DNA of 64,000 nucleotides from positions 620,001 to 684,000 of the forward strand of contig CP021228.1 of the NCBI GenBank assembly GCA_003999685.1, written 5' to 3'. The translations under genes and the position numbers were made by a program. The DNA comes from Taiwanofungus camphoratus (lineage: Eukaryota > Basidiomycota > Agaricomycetes > Polyporales > Taiwanofungaceae). Numbering within the stretch: the stretch's first letter is position 1; every line of letters starts with the position of its first letter. The notes beneath the pieces were generated by a model that was not told where the DNA came from, did not search any database, and saw only the letters and a program-made list of their open reading frames with translations. Of this stretch, positions 1 through 13,213 are shown piece after piece.

Positions 1-1825
1 TTGATGACAAGCTGCCCGCTCGCTCGATATGCGCCCCACTTCTCCACTTTCCCCCCCGCAAAGCACGTACTTAGTATCACATATCGGACAATTTGCAGAC
101 CGTCCGTTGGTTTCCCCCTCTCTTTCCACAAGTCACAAAACTGTGCAAGATTGACAGACCGGGATTGCGTAGTAAAAGAATATATCTTTTGTAGCAACGA
201 AGATGCCAGCCAAAACATACCTAAGTTTCAGCCAGAACTGTCGGCACGTTCGTTTCTCTCATGTTTGGCGGAACCGCCATGGCGTTTCTCGTACGGCGTA
301 GCTTATTGTGACACTGCCATGTTGAAATGAATCGGGAACTTCAAAAATGTTTTCCTGCACCTCTGTTCGCCAACCGAGACCCCGTGTAATGACGCCTCAA
401 TCTGTGTCATCAGCACCGGGGTTGACTGTGAGCTAGCCCGCGAGGAAAAGGTTCCTGAGGGTGCCAGTATCGACAATAGCCTATAGGCAGAGTGGCCGAA
501 TTTCATCCAGGAACAAAATGAACAGTGAAGAAGTTTTCTCGTGCTCCCTTTTGCGGCAGCCTTCTAGCTACTATAAAGGATGCCGAGGCATGTGTAATGA
601 TGAATCTATAATCGTTAGTGTGATATTTATCCAGGACAAATCAATCATACCCATGGCTTTTGACGAAGGAATTTTCGCCTTCTAGCTGATATCAAAGTTG
701 GAGTAGCTAGGTGTTGGCTCGGCCTGTAGGTCATGAGAACAGTGATTGGAAGTAGCTCGTTAGTAAGAACAGACCCGGGGCCCGAATGCATCAAGATTCA
801 AGTATTTGGTACAGACCATTCCCTCCATATTGGACATTGCCTTTGTAAGCGCATATATGCATTGTTCAGTACCGTATATGCAGAATTTGGTGCTTCAAAA
901 TGTAGCATCAGTGCCTCGTTAATCACTGCCTATGAGCGGTAGACAGATGAAAGTCGCTCGCGATGCCCGATAATCCATGAGCAAATTTCTACCGCGGGGC
1001 GCCTCCGGAGATCGCGCACCACTTAAGAGCAACATTGCAGAACTTGGTGTGATCGTGGTACGTTGTTCCAGTCATCCTTGGAGTGTTGACAGCACCTCCA
1101 ACAGTCGCACTTCCACTCTTTGGTGGGCATCGGAGCGGCCTCAGCATAGAGTGCAAGGTAGACTTGGGATTGAACGAGAGACTCCAGAGAACGATCCACC
1201 ACGAGGTTTATGGGATGCAGCGCACAAGATTCACAAAACGCAGGGCGCCACAATGTTCACAAAGTACAAGGACGTCTGCTCACTACGATGGTCCTCGCTT
1301 TTCCTCGATGACCCAGATGGAATCTTTTCTGGGAGGCTCCAGAGCCCCCATTTTGGTCCCAGACACCGATCAATCCTCTATAGAGATTATTGAGGGTTCT
1401 CTCTTGCAACACTGCTATTCGATATCAATTACTGTAATATGCTGGCTTCAAGATGACCGTGCAACATGCATCAACATGACTGCATGTACACTCGTCACGC
1501 ACTTCGAACATAAACGTCACATATTCATACCTTGACAATTTCAATATCAATTGTTCACGTCTTCGCTTGTAGAGCGCTCGTGTTCCAACCGCATTGGCCG
1601 AAGCAAAGACGACAGAATGCGCCAACATAGTTGTAATGTGAGCGAGAGCATGATAATAATATCCCGATGTCATGACCAAGCCCCAGTCGATCTAGCACAC
1701 CACCGCCAGCGTATTCCTCAATATAACAGTCCAGGAGCAGACATTGTATAAACCCTGGAACATTGCCATGTATGCTACAATATAGTTGTTGCAGGCGGTC
1801 ATCAAACGCCATGCCATAAGGGACT
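1..1825. other. No recognisable gene
   Basis: No reading frame here can be joined into a recognisable protein. On the minus strand between about 1020 and 1812 there are short open stretches rich in aromatic and hydrophobic residues that could be remains of a membrane protein, but they contain stops and no family signature was recognised. Confidence 0.4.
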
Positions 1826-3465
1826 TCAAGAAAGCATATCTAACTCTTCGCGCGAGAATAATGACGCGAAAAATCCGTCAAAGTCCTTGATTTTGTCAAT
1901 GCTGGCTGGGCGACGGGCGAGCCCGAGTAGCCAGTCGTGCAGAGCAAGCCGAGAACCTAATGGTGCGGGCTGCCATCTCTTGCTGTCTACCTCCAGATCC
2001 TGGCGCCGCCATTCGAGCATGTAATGCAGCGAGATGCGAGTAACGGAAGGCGCCGAATTCGCAAAATACTCCTGAATGTATTTGCGTTGCAGCTCGAGGT
2101 TGCATGGAAGCTCAGGATTCGTTGTGTGTATGGAGAAGCGCAACGCGAGCGATTTCAGCGAATCAAGCTGTCTCCACTCTTCGCACAGTGCCTGATTCCG
2201 CGTAAAAATGATATTCAGTTACAGTCGAACATGCTGCAGAAGTGCGGATACTGACGGGAAGATAATTCTCGGGAAGGTCCTTGCGAAAATTCACTCGCAA
2301 GTGCTCAAGATGAGGAAAGGATTCATGAAGAGGTCTCGCAAAGCAAATCCAAGGCGGTGCTTGTAGTTTGATCACGCGCTCAGTGGATCCCAGCAGGCGC
2401 CCCAGGATGGTTTGTCCGCGAGCGTCGCGTTCGCGATGACCAGGCCACGTAGGCATTTGCAGTGTAATTTCCGACACAGGACGACCAGGCACAAGTTTTG
2501 AGACCAGCTCTGCGGGTCCATTGATGACCCGAAGAAGTGGCAAAGACGTTTCTGATAACATGTATTCATCCTCTTCGAATGAATCAGATGGCGCGGTATC
2601 AAAGGATAGGTGCGTTACTCGAGGTGTATGTTCTAACACATCCCATATGTCATTCAAAGGAGCTGCGACGTCCCTCAGCTCCAGCGTAAGCTTTTCGAGT
2701 GCGCATTCTTCGTGCTGTGCGATGTGACGGAGGAGATCCCAGTTGTTGGTGCGCATTTCGCGGATAACGCTTGCGTTCACGAAGGCAGTGATAGTTGGCA
2801 TATACGGTTCTACGTCTATTGCGAAAACTAACACGAACGTCGTCCATCGTGTAGTAGAAGTTGGTATGGGGATGTATCTGTCTGGCAAAGCAAAATGACA
2901 GCTTTCGAGGGAAACCGTTCTGAGATTGCGCATTTCAATGATCGCATTGAAGAATTGAGCCGTGATCTCAGTGTGCACCACAGCAAGAAATTGGAGACTA
3001 GTAAAATGGGTGCATGCTTGAAAGTACTTAGCCAAGAACACCGAATAGACCCAAGAATGGGCCTCAGTAGGTGGCGTCCATTGCGTAAATGTACACTGCT
3101 TGACGTAACTCCCAAGTTGGACGCTCCTCGCATCTTTGTCACCGAGCCTCTTGCACCAAGCTTGCCGCGAAGCATTATTCGAATCGCCCTTGAATGTGAG
3201 AGAACTGAAGAGCCGCGACAAACAAACGGCACGGAAAAAACGGCACACGAGGGACAGACTTGACATGGTCCCCTTGTACTCTTCCTCTGTCATCTCATGA
3301 AAGGGCTGGATCAAATCAAAAACGTCCAAGTATATCTCGTTTGGAATGAGCGTGAGTTCTCGTGCCCCGTCTCGGCGTTCTGGCACTGCTCAGGAGGAGT
3401 CAGTAGCATGAAATCACTAAGGAGGGGACAGACTCTAACTCACCATTCCAGGTATATTCTGCCAT
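1826..3465 (-). CDS. F-box-like protein
   Basis: Three exons, complement(join(1826..2191, 2256..3385, 3444..3465)), give 505 residues. The start is the ATG at 3465 in a 22-nt first exon; the large open frame alone begins with a GTG. Residues 15-70 form an F-box-like helix block (IPNEIYLDVF, then SLSLVCRFFRAVCLSRLF), which in the family binds Skp1 in SCF ubiquitin ligases. The rest has leucine-rich, irregular segments of the kind seen in agaricomycete F-box proteins and would choose the substrate, but no named repeat was recognised. Introns are 58 and 64 nt with GT-AG ends, and both keep the frame. The gene is divergent from the carboxypeptidase-like gene, with 449 bp between the starts. The F-box call is a pattern call; the substrate is unknown. 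Confidence 0.75.
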
Positions 3466-3914
3466 CGTTCTATGGAAGGATATCTATGATGTTGTACTTC
3501 AAGCGGGAAATAGAAGGATGGATGGGTGGATAGATTGACATGCGAGCTCCTTCAGCGTCGTTTATTTAACTAAACAACAACGTTGTGACGGTGCAAGCGG
3601 GTGTTTCATGTACGTGTGGACTGAAGCTTACCTGGCAGTAACTGGCGGCGGGCGGTGCGAAACAGTGTTTGATCCAGATGGCGATAATTAGGCGGCTTTG
3701 CCGAAGTGACCGAGTAGACCGTTCAGCGTCCCTTGACTCTGGAGCTGGCGTTTCTATGGGTCTATCATACGCAGTCTTCCATCATTGTGTTTCTTCAATG
3801 TAAGTATGGCATGAGTCGCAACTGGCAGCCTGTTGGCAGAACCCGCGACCCAGCCGAGTGCTTCGCTGCGCCTCGGTGTTTGTTGTACATGTTGACGCAA
3901 GGCGATCAACACTG
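3466..3914. promoter_or_regulatory. Shared intergenic region of two divergent genes
   Basis: This 449-bp gap lies between the start codons of the F-box gene (-) and the carboxypeptidase-like gene (+), so it must hold both promoters. No clear TATA box or named operator was seen. Confidence 0.4.
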
Positions 3915-6212
3915 ATGAGAATGCAACTCTTGTGGGCATGGGCACTACCTTCCCTGCTGTCAGATATCGTCTATTCCTTATATGTTTCCTCTGAAAGTCA
4001 GGCACTTCTTGACTTGGAGTCGCATTCGGGGGATGGGGTTCTCAAATCATTTACCGTCCAGTCAGGAAAAGGCTGGAACGTTGAAGACATATTGAGTGCA
4101 GCAAAAGTGAGGTTTGGAATCCCTAACGGGGGCTCGTTTTTTGATGTATTTGCAGGCAGTAAATGCAGATGTATGGCGTGTCAGTCCGTTGCACGTCGAT
4201 GTGTACTTCCCCACGTCCGATAACTATCTGACATCCCTGTTTTACGCTGCGAAACTCCCTCATAATTCAACCGGAATTCCCCAGTCATCTGTCACTACGC
4301 CATCTGAGCAACGGCCCCCTAAGTCGTCATGGAATCTGACTTCACTTTCCAACACGACATTCCACTCGGTTTATCATCCGTTGTATGAGATTGAAGAGTT
4401 CATGGAGGAAATGGCGAAATTGTATCCTGATCTTGTGCAGCTTGTGAATCTAGGTCACTCGGCAGAAGGAAGAGAGATGATTGCTATGAAGCTTTCGAAG
4501 AAGCCGGAAGGCAACAATGTTCTGGATCCTAGTATCAAGACGAAGACAGGATTCATAGTGACAGGTGCTCAGCATGCCCGAGAGGTTTGTCGCCGTTTTC
4601 GCGAAGTTGATCAGGACTTACTCACAATGAGACTGGTCTGTGTTTACTCTAGTGGGCAGCCACTTCTACGGCTCTGTACCTAGCCCATGCCCTCGTGTCG
4701 AGTGCTTCCGAACCATTTGCAATGTCTTCCCTGCTGGATTATTACGTGAGTCTTATCAGCCATTTTGGATTACTACTATTTCCTCCCCATCTATACAGTA
4801 TCCGCTTCCTAATATTACTCTTTGAGCGGATCTGTAGTTTCTTTTACTCAGTCCTTCATTTCATCGTTCGTATCTGCTTCGTGTTTGTTAGTGACACGAG
4901 TGCTATGCCAAGGCTGATGCTGTTTTGCTCAGGACTTCCACATTATCCCTGTTCCTAACCCTGACGGGTATGTATACACCTGGGAATATGACCGGCTCTG
5001 GTGTGCCTTTATATGGATCATTCGGGCCTTGATGCATACTCATGCCCATGTCGCCGTCATTTAGGTACAAGAATCGACAGATTTTGGGACCAAGCGAGAA
5101 ATGCGTAGGTATTGACATGAATAGGTATTTATTCAAAAATTTTGATACGATCCGTACTGAACGCGTCCCAGGAATTGGGTGCGTACGCCACATCTCTTAG
5201 TTTACTCGACCTTTTGTTGCGTGTTCTGCGGCAAAGTTCGAACCTTGGTATCACCCCTCAGCATGTATTCTCATGTCGCTAACCGAATGTACTATGATCA
5301 CACAAATAGGGTCATAAATGGAAGGCTAAGGCCTACTTTCCTGCGTCCAAGCCTTCGTCTCCCACCGATCCTTGCACACCATGGTACCCGGGGCATCGTG
5401 CGTTCGAGTCCCCCGAAGTTAACAATATCGCAAACTATATCACGACGCTTCCAGCTCTCAAGGCGTTTATTGATCTTCGGGCATATGGACAGACCTGTCC
5501 GTACATTTCCTTACGTATCGAGGTATTCTGACTGAATTGCATTTGTGCTTACGGTGTAGTGTCGACTCCGTTTTCCTATTCATGCAAGAAGACCCCTAAA
5601 GACGCTGAAGACCAGATCGAGGCTGCTCATGGAGCTGCCAGGGCGATTAAACAAGTCCATGGGACAACGTTCACAGTAGGTCATTTTTCTGAGTCTCAAC
5701 TCGGTCCATTTCCGCCTGTAATCCCGTACTTCTCCTGCGGCGTTTTCGACGAAACAGGAGAATATATAGGATATAGTCTAAATCAAACGACTCTACGTTC
5801 GTGTGCCCACTCTTACTAATACGACTGAATTCACTAGACAGGCAGCCTCTGCTCCATGTTATACAAGTGCGCGACTCTATTCTGGTTTTCCGACCTTGGC
5901 TCCCTGAATGACAAACTTTCGATGTTTTTGAAACAGAGCGCCTGGCAATGTTGTTGACTGGATGTATGCCAAGGCCGGGATCAAGTTCTCATATGCTGTA
6001 CATCTGAGGGATACTGGTACTGTACGTGTCACTATCCTCTCGACTTTGTATCTTGTGTAAATGATGTATCTGAATAGTATGGCTTTTCTCTTCCGGCCGA
6101 ATGGATTAGACCTGTCGGAGAAGAGACGTCGAACATGATTCAATTTCTTGCTGGGTTTATTGCAGGAAGAAAGTGTACGTTGTCGCCAGCTAGATGGCGG
6201 ATTCCTTACTGA
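3915..6212 (+). CDS. Ecm14-like M14 metallocarboxypeptidase homologue, probably catalytically dead
   Basis: Eleven exons (3915..4106, 4156..4584, 4653..4745, 4933..5000, 5065..5124, 5172..5178, 5310..5496, 5560..5675, 5838..5866, 5937..6021, 6078..6212) give 466 residues. A hydrophobic N-terminus suggests secretion, followed by a propeptide-like region. M14 landmarks follow in order: QHAREW (zinc ligands H204 and E207), [44 protein letters not shown] and HLRDTGTYGFSLP. Active carboxypeptidases have His in the LHSYSQ-type motif (third zinc ligand) and Glu just before LRDTG (general base). Here these are R340 and H416. Yeast Ecm14, a cell-wall-related protein, is a known pseudoenzyme of this family, and this gene appears to have lost one more ligand. 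Exon 6 is only 7 nt and is needed to complete MNRNW. The function is probably non-catalytic. Confidence 0.85.
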
Positions 6213-6982
6213 ATAGCTGCTGAAGTGTGACGAACCAATGTCGTCAAATCTCAAGTTTTTGGCACTCGGTAGTTGTACTAGTATCCTTCAACTGTCTGAC
6301 ATCAGACAGCTGTGTATTCCGATATATGATACCTCTCTGCATTATCTGCGATCGTATTCTTGGGAATGCATGCATGCCTCTCTAGGCTACGCCCTCGATT
6401 GTATCAGGCGACTAGGACTTGGGACACCAAGGATACAGATGCAAACCATCGGGAGGTTACGCGATGTGAAGGTAGCGCTCGGAGATGTCCGCATCTGGAA
6501 ACACGGTGGGAGAATTGCATTCTGTGAGACATTGGTGTGGCATTGTCGGAAGCATGGACAGACGCGGTCGCCATGTTTGTGGCGACCAGCTCCTGGGCTG
6601 TCCACCATCAGGACACCATTGTTATTTTTGGGGGCTGATTTACTATGTTTTTCAAAATTTCTAAGTAAATATCTTTGACTTAACCTTACACATGATGTAT
6701 GCGTCATGGCTTGGCTTCCTCATTTGACCCCGTCAGGGTCATGTCAAAAACACGCTCGACCACTTACAAAATCCTGGATGACTTAAACAGGCTGTGAGAG
6801 TTCATGAAGTATACGTAAGCGGTAGACACATGCTACCGACTCGGGATTGAACTTGAAGCTTAACCTATCGTCGACCGTCGCTCGATCCTTTGCTTCACTT
6901 CGCTTCACTTGAAGCCAGAAGGTGTTGCAGTTACCATACGGCTGAAGCTGGCTCGCAAAGGCTGACACTGGGAATCTCGGAG
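6213..6982. other. Intergenic, no gene seen
   Basis: This is the gap between the carboxypeptidase-like gene and the P450, both on the plus strand. Short frames exist on both strands but none has splice support or a family motif. It should contain the P450 promoter. Confidence 0.4.
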
Positions 6983-9625
6983 ATGACCATGTCGGGTTTA
7001 TGGGATGTTGATCTGAGCAGGGGTCGAATTGTCATTACTTTCTTCGTAATTTTTGCTATCTCGAGAGTATTCAAGTTCATCAATGGTCTACAGGTATGCA
7101 TTACTTCTTTATGTCTTCTGCCTTGTCTAGCATGGTCTACAATTTTGAGGCCTTGGACAACTTCCTACTTCAATAGAAGTTGGAGTTTGACCTAGGTCGA
7201 TCATAAGTAAATAGCAGACACATAGGGAGCAGGCATCGAGTGTTTGAGATACGTTCTCAACACTACTACGAAATCTGTCTTCCTACAGCTCGTGTTACTT
7301 ACTTGTAAGAATAGAATGCGACCAAACTGCACGACGCTGGTGCTGAAGCATTCTTGTCAATCTGCATCACTGTTGTGGGGGTAGAGCTTGACATCTCGTG
7401 AGCAACAGATCGTCAGCGGTTGGCCCGGAATTCGATGTGCATTCATCCCATTTACGTTCCCTGGATCTCTCATTCCGACATCAAGATGGAACCCTGGTGC
7501 GATGCTGACGTGGAAGAAACGTTCCACTTGTGAGCACACACCATCTTGTACTATCCTTAGCTCTAACACTAACCTGCAAACGTTGCACCAACAAAGTATA
7601 TCGTCAATACGGAACTGACACTATTTCCATCGTCCCCTTTATCCATGGACGTGCCGAGTTCTATACTTCCAACCTTGAGGTTGTGAGACAAGTGGTAGCT
7701 GGTGGGATCAAATCCTCGTGGATCAAGCCTGAGTCCTCCAGCGGCGTCGTCTTGTGCGTTTGTTATCTATTTATGCACTGAGCCCGATAGTCATACGCAC
7801 TCGTACAGAACGTGGGGTATGAATTTATTCGTGGCAGAGAAAGAGACCTGGCAACGACATCGTAAGATCATTAGTCCCGCCTTTAACAACAGATTGTAAG
7901 TCGATGATCAATGCATTTGTTTATTCTTTAACTTGCTGTTTGGTTTCTTGCTACAGGTACAAGCTCGTCTGGGACAAAACCATGTCTTGCTACTTTGATA
8001 TGCTCTCACACGAAGGTTGGTCTACTCGGGATACAGTCAAGATACCCCAAGTTTTGAAGTACACCTCCAAGGTGCGTTATCTCATTCAGAGTATTGCGCA
8101 CCGATGGTACGGCAACGCATGACTGACGTGACGGCGACGATGTTTAGTTTGCATTTCTCCTCATCGCTACTTGTGGTTTTGGGCTCCCTTTCACATGGTC
8201 ATATGACTCGAGTGGCGGCCTTGCTCCCAAGGGTGAAGACGAGTCCAACACTATGACAGTAGCGGAAGCTTTGCGCGTCGAGACATCAACGACGCTCATG
8301 AAAATGGCCCCGAAGTGGGCGTTGAAATTGCCTTTCAAGTTGTAAGTAGGTTCGGGTTTCATTAGTTTGTGTTCCTTTCGTTTTCAGTGGCACACTCACC
8401 TGATCTACTGCGGGGATGATCAGGGCAGGAGAGGTTGCGATGGCTCACGAGATTCTGGACAAGTTCATGCATGCACAAGTTGACCAGCGCAAGGTAGAGG
8501 TCAGGACACAGCTTGCCATGAATGAAGAGGGCAGCGACGATATTTTCAGTCTCCTCGTGCGTGCGAACGAAGTGAACGCACTCTCTGACCAAAGTCGTAA
8601 ACTTACTCTGAACGACGAAGAACTGGTGGATATATTTGCATTTCAAGAAAACCTAGGTATTCACTGATGAATATTTGGGCATTGTAACAAACATCAGATA
8701 GGAAATGTCTTCCTTCTTTTGTTCGCTGGACACGAGGTATATGTCCTATGGTGCTTAAGAGATATATTCTGATGACCCTGTTTAGACAACTGCGCACACC
8801 TTGTCTGCTACTTTCGCTCTTCTAGCCGTGCACCAGGACATCCAAGAAGAAATTTATCGGCAGATCATGGACGTCGTTGGCCCTGATAGCAATCCAGTAA
8901 GTGACTGAAATACGATTCCGATGTGGAAACCACTAAAATTATTGATTAAGAAAATTGAGGATTATCATAAGCTTGATAAGGTCTTATACGCTTTTTATGA
9001 AGCAGCACGTATGTTTCCAGCCGTATACGTCATGATACGCGAGGCTATGGAGGACACGACATTGACCGTTCCTAACCCTCCGGGGATGGAAGGAAGTGCC
9101 GCAACATTGTCGGTACGCAAAGGCACCAAGGTCCGTCCGATATTTCGTGTGTGATAGTATTATTGTATTCATTTCATGATCAACAGGTCATCGTAGACAC
9201 TATCGGGCTTCGTAAGTGGACCTACCTTAGCATCCTGACACTCACTTGAAGCATGCTTGTTGGTTGAGAATATAACCAGCGATACTTCTCTGAACCAGAG
9301 AAGTTCGATCCCTCGCGCTGGCAAGGCGAAGATAAGGTGGATGCGGTCACTGCGTTCAGCATAGGTCAGGAAACGAATGGACTTCAGAATTGCGCTACTC
9401 ACGAGAGCCTCAGGTCCACGTAATTGTATCGGACGGAGGTTCGCTACAACTGAGGCAGTCGCTCTCCTCACAATGTGGCTGCGTGACTGGAAAGTCGAGC
9501 CACTACTTGACGAGGGAGAAACGATAGAACAGTGGTCCGCGAGAGTCATCCAGGCAAAATTTTTCCTGACGCTGGGCATCGAGGACGTGCCAATACAAAT
9601 GACGCGGAGAGAGGCTTTCCGTTGA
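6983..9625 (+). CDS. Cytochrome P450 monooxygenase
   Basis: Thirteen exons (6983..7093, 7409..7529, 7597..7753, 7809..7895, 7957..8071, 8148..8341, 8424..8625, 8698..8736, 8786..8896, 8951..9130, 9187..9211, 9269..9364, 9414..9625) give 549 residues. An N-terminal hydrophobic anchor (about residues 15-27) places it in the ER membrane. The I-helix oxygen-activation motif FAGHETTAH spans the exon 8/9 junction. The K-helix ExxR is EAAR near residue 396, and FDPSRW is the PERF-type block. The haem loop FSIGPRNCIGRRFA is complete, with Cys about 484. All introns are GT-AG and keep the frame; the first, at 315 nt, is unusually long. The acceptor of intron 6 is placed at 8423 because the nearer AG leads into a stop. 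The gene looks intact. The CYP family and substrate cannot be assigned by eye; it could serve detoxification or secondary metabolism, but no cluster partner is adjacent. Confidence 0.92.
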
Positions 9626-10741
9626 ATAAGATTCGGGGCCTGCATCTGACAGTGAGGACGCTGCCAACAGACCAGTATGGAGAGCGAAGGCGATGACTCA
9701 GACGGAGTGACCATAGCAAGCAGAATCAGACTTGATATGACTTATACGAGGTAATATGTATGTTTATTTCTCCATCGTTGACTTGTACAATTAGTAGGGC
9801 ACAATGTTTGTTGAGCCTAAACACGCATACATTCAGACGCATGATGAAGAGAAAATAATCACTGCAAATAAGCGCGGACCAGGTAGTATCAATGCATTTG
9901 CGTATGGCGAGCTCTGGCCCTAGCCCTGGAGCAAAGTGATATTTGTCCTCCATCACTGTCAACAGGGAATCCCTAAGTGGTAGATCACGAACTAATCCGC
10001 ATGTCTCGATTCATTTAATTGGAAACACTCAGTGATTAGGGCATTGGGTTCAGCCATGTTTGAACAACACCAGATGTATCTTGAGGTAAGTGAAACTGGT
10101 GAGACTTGCCCGGTATAGCTTATATGTAAATGCTGTACACACTCAGAACGAGGAGATGCACTTGGCGATCCTCGTGAGGTTCGTGCGACATGAGCCAGGA
10201 GCACAAAACGATGGCGGCATGGCATAGAACTTGTGGCAAACCTGTCCATTAGATCCTTCCAAATGCCTGGGGCCTCATCTGATGTTGCACAACGGAGAGC
10301 GACACACTCGATGGATTTGAAGGTCTGAATGAAAGACTCAATTTGAACACAATAGTAATTCTCTGCCAGTATATTATCACTGAGGCCTCTCTTGGACGTC
10401 AGATTGAAAGTCAGAGGACTCGATCAGCAATATTTAAGTTCCGATTGTCAAAGCCTTGTTGCACGACTGTACTTACAGGGGTTCATTCTACGGAGTAGGT
10501 CGGTGGTTACTTACTTTGATGAACCCACTTTATCCGGTTTTGTTACACGAGACTAATAACCCCCTTTGCGAAGCCCAGCGTCCCAGATCGAGGAAACTCA
10601 GCCATTCTCTCTGGCAGATCCACTCTCGCGCTCGCGCGATCCACGACCAAATCCTGAACACCGTATATCTCCTCGAAAGACGTCCTCATGTCTGCTCATT
10701 CACCCTACTCTACTGCCTGAACGTTTTCCCCTCCACTTGCC
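9626..10741. other. Intergenic, no gene seen
   Basis: About 1.1 kb separates the P450 from atg13. No coding pattern, RNA gene or repeat with clear ends was recognised. It should contain the atg13 promoter. Confidence 0.4.
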
Positions 10742-13213
10742 ATGTCCAATGAGACCCAGAAGGCTGACCAGATAGCGCACAGGTTCTACACTAAGCTTAC
10801 CCTAGTCGTCCATCATGCCCGGGCAACAGTCGAGTCACCCTCGCAGGTCAAAGTGGACAAATGGGTGCGGCTTTCCTGCCATTTGTCCGGTATTGCATCG
10901 CTGACCAAGTCTACAGTTCAATCTGGAAACTCCAGACCCCGACATCTTCAGGGAACACACCCGCCTTTATCGCTCGCTCTCGTCTGCATATGCCAAGCCA
11001 GCTTTCCAGCTGCAAGTATTGTTATGCGTACCAGAGCTAACAAACAACCAAGTGCTAGTCTATCTCGCACCAGATTCATCTCGTCTTCGCATTGATCCTA
11101 CCCCCAAGTACATTGTTCTGGAATCTTGGGATATTGTCTACACAACGAACCATTCGCAGCCCCGCCACGGAGACGACCGTGCAGATGTCGCGCCATCTAC
11201 CATGTACAAGCACGGGATACCCTTGTTCCGTAGCATCTTTACTTTGCTGCGCATCCTGCCATCGTGGAAGCTAGCTAGGCGGTTACGTAGGCGGACAGGA
11301 GGGACTCGAAACGGGAGCTTTAATATTCAACTGCATGTCCAGAGCACAGACGAGAACGGTAGATCTGACGGCATTCTGGGGTTCGGTGAGCCACGTTGTC
11401 CTCTAATCTGTGATCCCGATCAGGCTGCTGGACCAGTGATCTGACCGCACTCTAGACACACGTCCAGCACCGGGCACTCCTCCGCTCACGAATGACTCGC
11501 ATTCTTTCCCCCTGGTCACCCATCCGATGGGCACACTGTCGTTTTCCGTCACGTACCTCACTGCGCCGAACTTCCAGCTAGACGAGCTGGAGTCGCTGCT
11601 CTCGTCGCGGTTCCTGTCGCTGGACGAAGGACCGGAGTTCACGCCGACGCTGGTCAAGAACCAGCAGCGGGAGTCATTGTCAGGCTCCCCGGGTAGCCTC
11701 CCGGTCCGCACGTCGCTGCCGCGCTCCCCTCCATCGTCTGTAGCGGACCGATTCATCGTCCCACCTGCGGTGCATTCTCGCACAATGTCGTTTCCAACGT
11801 TGGGAGGGAGCAGCCCGCGAATGCAGCCTGTCGCACTGCCGTCGGTGCGGCGCCTATCGAATGCTGGCACGGGTACTGCTGGATCCATGTCCGGGATGTC
11901 GGACGGGTCGTCCTCGAGGCAGGGAGGCGCGTCCGCTGGGTCGCGGGATGACGTCCAGCCCGTCTCTGCACTGGCCGCCCGCCTTAGGAAGGAAAGCACA
12001 GGCGCGGGGCGGGGCGTTGTAAGTGTCGACCCGCTCGGCTTTCTAACGTCGTGATTGTACTTAAACCGCACATAATTATCCACCAGGACCTGCCTTCTTC
12101 ACCAGGACCCGTCCCCATTCGCCGCTCGCCTATGAGCATCCACCCGTTCAAGTCGTCGACGCTTTCCTCGGGCTCGCCCTCCCTACACTCTCCTTCCCCT
12201 TCCCTCCGTCAACACTCTCCTCTTTCCTCTGTGCCTGGAGGTGGTCCTTCTTTGCCATCGCGCCCTGCTCATACTTCTCCGACCTCTTCACGAGCAGGTG
12301 TGCCCGCTCTACCTGGTGCGAATAGAGTGCCGTCATCCCCTGTCACGCCGTTCCGACCGTCTCCGCCGTTCGCCCCGTCTAGCTTAGGAGATCGACGGTC
12401 GGTAGTGTCAACGGAAGGTGTTTCCGGGGGCACGGGAGAAGTGAGCCTCCGCATGACCAGTGGGAAGAGGTACTCGAGCAGCTTCGGCCACCGATACGCC
12501 GCGACTGGGGGGATGGGCAGCGAGGGCAGTGCGGGTAGTGGCGCGAGAGAGGGCGAACGGGTAGCAGTGAGTTTGGCTTCCACCGTTTGCATATTCCGCG
12601 TCTCGATTTGGACCATGCTGACCACCTCATACTACTGCATCCACTCTTCGCACAGAGCGCCTCATTCCTAAGCTCCAATACTGATGACGACGACATCTCG
12701 GCTTTCGTGCAGGCCATCGACGCACGCAAACCACTGGGCGGTCTGCGCGAACAGAGTACTCCCCCACCGGAAAATGCGGGCGGTGGCGAATCATCAAATC
12801 GGCCCCAGGATGTGATCACACACTCACGAGCCCGAACACTTTCCGTGCCCGAGCCTATGCTCACGACCGAGTCTGCAGTAGACGAGCGGCTGCGGCAGAT
12901 GAATGAAACGTTCATGACGAGTTTGCGGGGTCTCGGGGGCCGGCGGCGTAACCGTGGTGGCAGCTCGTACTCTGGTCAGCGGTCCCCAGAGCCTATTGCC
13001 ATCGGCGCCGGGGCCAATGGTGACAGACAGGAGGGCCTTGCGTTGGAAGGCACAAGGGTGAGCGCAGCTGGAATTGCGTTACCTCCAGCGTACGTCCGCC
13101 CGAGGCTCGTGTCTACTGGGAGCGCCAGATCCGGGGCTAGCATCGCGTCGGAGGAAGTTTTGGGCAGGATGGACCCGGAGGTAGGAGATGAGCGAAGAAG
13201 AGGTGGTCGATGA
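10742..13213 (+). CDS. ATG13: Autophagy-related protein 13
   Basis: Five exons (10742..10864, 10917..11385, 11456..12018, 12087..12566, 12656..13213) give 730 residues. The N-terminal 270 residues look like the HORMA domain of Atg13: QIAHRFYTKLTLVVHHAR at the start, VLESWDIVY in the middle, and MGTLSFSVTYL near its end. A long Ser/Pro-rich disordered tail follows. It includes SGKRYSSSFGHRYA, a conserved stretch of fungal Atg13, and the acidic DDDDISAFVQAIDARK block that resembles the Atg17/Atg1-binding segment. In fungi Atg13 is the regulatory subunit of the Atg1 kinase complex that starts autophagosome formation and is phosphorylated by TOR. The start is the only ATG that keeps the conserved helix. 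All introns are short and in frame, and the gene looks intact. It is convergent with the JmjC gene. Confidence 0.9.

Noticed and set aside
1020-1812. Possible decayed membrane protein on the minus strand
   Set aside because: Hydrophobic pieces exist, but no splicing pattern joins them and no family signature was recognised.
9169-9714. 181-residue minus-strand frame
   Set aside because: Antisense to the last P450 exons, with no motif of its own.
11403-12083. 226-residue minus-strand frame
   Set aside because: Antisense shadow of the Ser-rich Atg13 tail.
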